Below, one piece after another: positions 14,369-16,877 of a stretch of 16,877 nt of DNA. The stretch comes from Opitutales bacterium (GTDB lineage Bacteria; Verrucomicrobiota; Verrucomicrobiia; Opitutales; JAFGAQ01), in NCBI GenBank assembly GCA_028704125.1, contig JAQVLM010000014.1:1-16877 (forward strand). Direction: 5' to 3'. The first letter of the stretch is position 1, and each line of letters starts with the position of its first letter. Position numbers and translations under genes: made by a program. Below the pieces are notes generated by a model. That model did no database searches. It had not been told where the DNA came from and saw nothing but the letters and a program-made list of their open reading frames with translations.

Positions 14369-14572
14369 CGGTCAGTCGTTGATTATGAGAGTAATGCTGG
14401 CCTCGACACAATGGCGCGGCCGATCGGTGTTTATTGAAAGGACCAGTTTGGGGAGCGAGATGCAACAAGCATCGGGGAAGATTGCGCTCTCAGTATGTAA
14501 AATGTGTGCACATGTTTGCAAGGGGCGGGATTCGGATCGCCATGGCCACTATGGTGCCTGTATGAAGATGGC

Positions 14573-15115
14573 ATGGCAGCAAATGACCCTTCCCGAATCC
14601 TCCCGAATCGAACCAGCCGAAGTGAAAAGCTCGGAAGTTGGATGCTGTCCGGAATCTGCTGCGTGTGCTTTTGGATGGGTGTTTCTCTGGAAGTGCATGG
14701 AGGGACCTTCGTCTTGCCCACGGGGGTTGAGCGCGTGGAAGCCTTGGCATTCAGTCAGTGTTCCCTTTTGACTGAGGTGGATATTCCGGCATCGGTGGTT
14801 GAGATCGGTGCGGATGCTTTCGCAGCCTGTGGTTCACTTAACTTGGCTATTTTCCGAGGCGATGCTCCTGTGATGGGCAGTGGAGTGTTTGGTGGCGCAG
14901 GAAATGGGTTTCAGGTTCATTACACCCGAAGTGCTATCGGTTTTTCGACTTCACAATGGATGGGATATTCCGCTTATCCGCTTGCTAATTCGGCGCCGGA
15001 ACTTCTTCCAGTGGGAAACCGGAGTGTTCCTGTCGGCGCCCTGATTCAAATCGTGCTTGATGCATCAGATGCGGATAGCGATGAAATGAGTTTCTCGGCT
15101 GCAGGCGGGAATTGA
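14573..15115 (+). CDS. Short secreted protein with BspA-like LRR and truncated Ig-like domain
   Basis: A small exported protein of 180 residues from this start. The hydrophobic segment SWMLSGICCVCFWMGVSLEV, preceded by the basic SRSEK, looks like a signal peptide. The frame opens earlier (14504), and ATG 14642 has a better Shine-Dalgarno site (GGAAG), so the start is uncertain. Next come two or three LRR_5 units (VEALAFSQCSLLTEVDIPAS, VVEIGADAFAACGSL, then FRGDAPVMG). The protein closes with the first half of a putative Ig-like (He_PIG-type) domain: SAPELLPVGNRSVPVGALIQ, then DASDADSDEMSFSAAGG and a stop. The domain normally continues for another 40-50 residues, so the gene looks cut at its 3' end. 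It converges with the C25-like peptidase gene. Confidence 0.6.
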   Translation: MAANDPSRILPNRTSRSEKLGSWMLSGICCVCFWMGVSLEVHGGTFVLPTGVERVEALAFSQCSLLTEVDIPASVVEIGADAFAACGSLNLAIFRGDAPVMGSGVFGGAGNGFQVHYTRSAIGFSTSQWMGYSAYPLANSAPELLPVGNRSVPVGALIQIVLDASDADSDEMSFSAAGGN

Positions 15116-15145
15116 TTGGCATCGCGCTTGTTGCTTGCCATGTCG

Positions 15146-15220
15146 GGCTAACGGCTTGATGCAGCTTTCGCGAGGCGGACTCCGCCAAGCATTACACCAT
15201 CCCATGCATCAACGTTGAGG
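15146..15220 (-). repeat. Imperfect hairpin between two convergent truncated genes (attC-like?)
   Basis: TTGATGCA (15156-15163) and TGCATCAA (15205-15212) are perfect inverted repeats, with AAC and GTT pairing just outside. Inside lie GCTT/AAGC and GGCGG-ACT-CCGCC. On the minus strand the ends read CCTCAAC and GTTAGCC, one and one base off the integron attC boxes RYYYAAC and GTTRRRY, and the 75-bp length fits an attC. The peptidase stop codon lies inside it. No T-run follows, so it is a poor intrinsic terminator in either direction. The spacing between the box pairs is not canonical, so attC is only a candidate reading. Confidence 0.35.
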
Positions 15221-16717
15221 ACCGGAAGCGGAGAAGGTGAGGGGATCGGAATCCGGGTCGACGGCGTCGATGCTGAACTGCAGGGTTTGGCCTGCCTGAA
15301 CCGAGGCATTTCCCGGAGTGATCAAGTTCGGGGCTGTGTTGCCGGACGATTGAATCATGATTCCTTGGCTGGCATTATAAAAGGTTCCGCTGCCGGTGGT
15401 TTCGAATTTGATGGCGCGCACCATATACCAAGCGTTGGCGACCGGCTTCGGGTCCGTGAAGTTGCTTGAAGCGATCGGTGCGGATGTCAGGCGGGAGTAG
15501 GGCCCGAGTTCCTGAGCTGAGCGGTAAATGTGGTAGCCCACGATTGAAGAGTCAGGGGATGGGTTCCATGATATCTGCCCCTGGGGGTTGACCGCGACAT
15601 TTTGGGGAGGGGCGACAACAAAGATGCGAAGCGTGGGATCACCCATGAGTGCCATGTGGGTGCGTGCGCCTCCGTTATAAAACGAGTTTTCACGGATTGG
15701 AAGAGTGTATCCGTGGTCGATTTTGTTCTGGTTTAGATGGAGTTTTCTCATGGGACATCCGATGTTGTATCCGAGGGCGAGGTCTTGGGCGAACCAGTGG
15801 TTGAAGCCCACCCATGCATTTGTCAGAGAGTGTCCCAGAGCGGCGAGGAATGCCCGTAGAAAATTGTCCCGGGTATCCCAATCGCCGAACCACGATCCGC
15901 AAATGGTGAAAAACGGACTGCGGGGATCATACGCGATCTGCTGTACTGGATCGGTAGAGGTCGGAATACCCACAAAGTTTTGGGTAACACCGACTCCTGA
16001 TGCGCCTTGAAAGTGGCCGGGTCCATCACCCCGGGCCCAAAGGTAGGAAGTGTTCTGAAGGGTAGGCAGAAACTCATCTTTTTCGACGCGGTCATATCCG
16101 TCCTGTCCGAAAAAGGCCGGGGATTCGCGGAAGCCGTTGGCGCCAGGCCGGGTGGGATGATTTTCAAAACCGGACCCGTAGATGATCATTCGTCGTGAAT
16201 AATCCACTTCCTTGTAGCGGAATTGCCGATTCTTTCGGATGTAGTTGCGCAGCAAATCGGTCTCGGAACCAAGGGCCTTGAGTTTTGGCAAATTGCACAG
16301 ATCCACTCTCCCGACTTCGAGGAGTTCCGTTCCGGGAACGTGGTTCTGGTCAAACTTGCCATCGCCAGGAATGTTGTGGTTCCGGGTGGGTTCTGTCCCA
16401 TGACTTGCCGAGGTATTGTTGACCGAACTGTCAGTCCATGTCCCGTCCATATCTCCGTAATAGACATCGGCCGGCCAGGCTCCGGAGTGTTCGCGGTGCC
16501 CATCTGGATATATGCTGCCCGAGTATGGCACGGGAATGCGTCCGAAGAGGAAGAGGGCCCGGGTGTTAGTTGGGTCCTGTTGGTAGTATCCGAGAATGGT
16601 GGCCTTGATTTGTGGCACCGTGGCTGTTCTGGATACGTTTTGCCGGATGACTTGCCAGCCATCTGCAACCATCATGCGCTCCATGTCATTCAATTCCGCC
16701 TCCAATGGAGTGGCCAT
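15209..16717 (-). CDS. Gingipain-like (C25) secreted peptidase, C-terminal part after a frameshift
   Basis: The open frame gives 502 residues from the ATG at 16717, but homologous-looking sequence (KWGKVIFLIDDT) extends upstream in frame to a TAA at 16762-16760, so this ATG is not the true start. The peptidase region has FLFGRIPVPYSG, the likely catalytic His in ARGDGPGHFQG (His235) and the likely catalytic Cys in FFTICGSWFGDWDT (Cys273). MGDPTLRIFV near 358-367 is typical of the end of C25 domains. A fibronectin type III domain follows (about 372-455), then half an Ig-like domain (460-502) that stops at FSASGPQR. No sorting signal is seen at the C-terminus. Expected to act on proteins outside the cell. 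The C25 assignment is from motifs only. Confidence 0.7.
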   Translation of the reverse strand: MATPLEAELNDMERMMVADGWQVIRQNVSRTATVPQIKATILGYYQQDPTNTRALFLFGRIPVPYSGSIYPDGHREHSGAWPADVYYGDMDGTWTDSSVNNTSASHGTEPTRNHNIPGDGKFDQNHVPGTELLEVGRVDLCNLPKLKALGSETDLLRNYIRKNRQFRYKEVDYSRRMIIYGSGFENHPTRPGANGFRESPAFFGQDGYDRVEKDEFLPTLQNTSYLWARGDGPGHFQGASGVGVTQNFVGIPTSTDPVQQIAYDPRSPFFTICGSWFGDWDTRDNFLRAFLAALGHSLTNAWVGFNHWFAQDLALGYNIGCPMRKLHLNQNKIDHGYTLPIRENSFYNGGARTHMALMGDPTLRIFVVAPPQNVAVNPQGQISWNPSPDSSIVGYHIYRSAQELGPYSRLTSAPIASSNFTDPKPVANAWYMVRAIKFETTGSGTFYNASQGIMIQSSGNTAPNLITPGNASVQAGQTLQFSIDAVDPDSDPLTFSASGPQR

Positions 16718-16877
16718 GGTGTCGTCGATCAGGAAGATGACCTTGCCCCATTTGGTCTTTTAGTGGCAATCGGATTCCAGTCTGGATGTATCCGGTGGCC
16801 TCGCTCCTATTGATGCGGTATTCGTATTCAGCGCCACTTTCCACATCGGTATCGGTCCATGTTGTGGCGGTATTCGG
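16686..16877 (-). pseudogene. Upstream frame of the same peptidase: FnIII-like end, frameshifted
   Basis: This frame is open from the window edge and encodes TWTDTDVESGAEYEYRIN followed by ATGYIQTGIRLPLK, the end of a fibronectin-like domain. It then goes off into unrelated residues and stops at 16688-16686. Removing one base from the A-run of four at 16761-16758 (minus strand) would join RLPLK to TKWGKVIFLIDD without interruption. So this and the 15209-16717 frame are two parts of one gene whose 5' end lies outside the window. Confidence 0.65.

Overview
The window carries a chromosomal arsenic-resistance locus next to a set of large secreted, multi-domain proteins. The organism is most likely a Gram-negative bacterium of the PVC group, perhaps Verrucomicrobiota. 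This is inferred from the mix of an ACR3/ArsA/ArsD-type arsenic operon, an IS200-like (RAYT-type) transposase, BspA-like leucine-rich-repeat and F5/8-like secreted proteins, a gingipain-like (C25) peptidase and the near absence of Shine-Dalgarno sites. It was not proven by any marker gene.

Layout. (1) Bases 27-3326, minus strand, form a compact operon read right to left: a first ArsR repressor, a DUF318/ArsP-type membrane permease with a CSCTVLP motif, a tiny CxxC thioredoxin-like protein, a 47-residue ORF that overlaps it by ATGA, a secreted thioredoxin-like protein (CIPC) and a CcdA-type electron-transfer membrane protein. This is a metalloid exporter coupled to a thiol-redox relay. (2) Bases 3413-4399, minus, encode the single-domain HUH/Y1 transposase, with a perfect 10-bp inverted repeat just upstream. 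It lies between the two arsenic operons. (3) Bases 4862-9600, plus, form the second operon: a second ArsR, ArsD (arsenite chaperone), ArsA (two-half ATPase), a small FmdB-like protein with a Cys-rich tail, ArsC (thioredoxin-type arsenate reductase) and ACR3 (arsenite efflux). The two operons diverge. Each begins with the same layout: a TTGACA -35 box, a palindromic operator in the spacer, and a start codon 3-7 nt after the -10 region, so both repressor mRNAs are predicted to be leaderless or nearly so.

(4) Right of base 9600 the content changes to secreted proteins. A 1548-residue minus-strand protein combines repeated discoidin-like modules, a glycosidase-like barrel and C-terminal BspA-like repeats. 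A short plus-strand LRR/Ig-like protein follows, and then a minus-strand C25-like peptidase that runs off the right edge. Several of these look cut or rearranged. A signal-peptide-bearing 5' gene fragment butts against the acr3 stop. Two convergent genes both end halfway through the same Ig-like domain on either side of an imperfect hairpin. The peptidase frame is broken by one extra base in an A4 run.

How the arsenic genes work together (family knowledge): ArsC reduces arsenate to arsenite, ArsD hands arsenite to ArsA, and ACR3 exports it. ArsA normally pairs with ArsB but is also found with ACR3. The left operon probably handles another arsenical, such as an organoarsenical, or supplies reducing power. 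No rRNA, tRNA or CRISPR array was seen.
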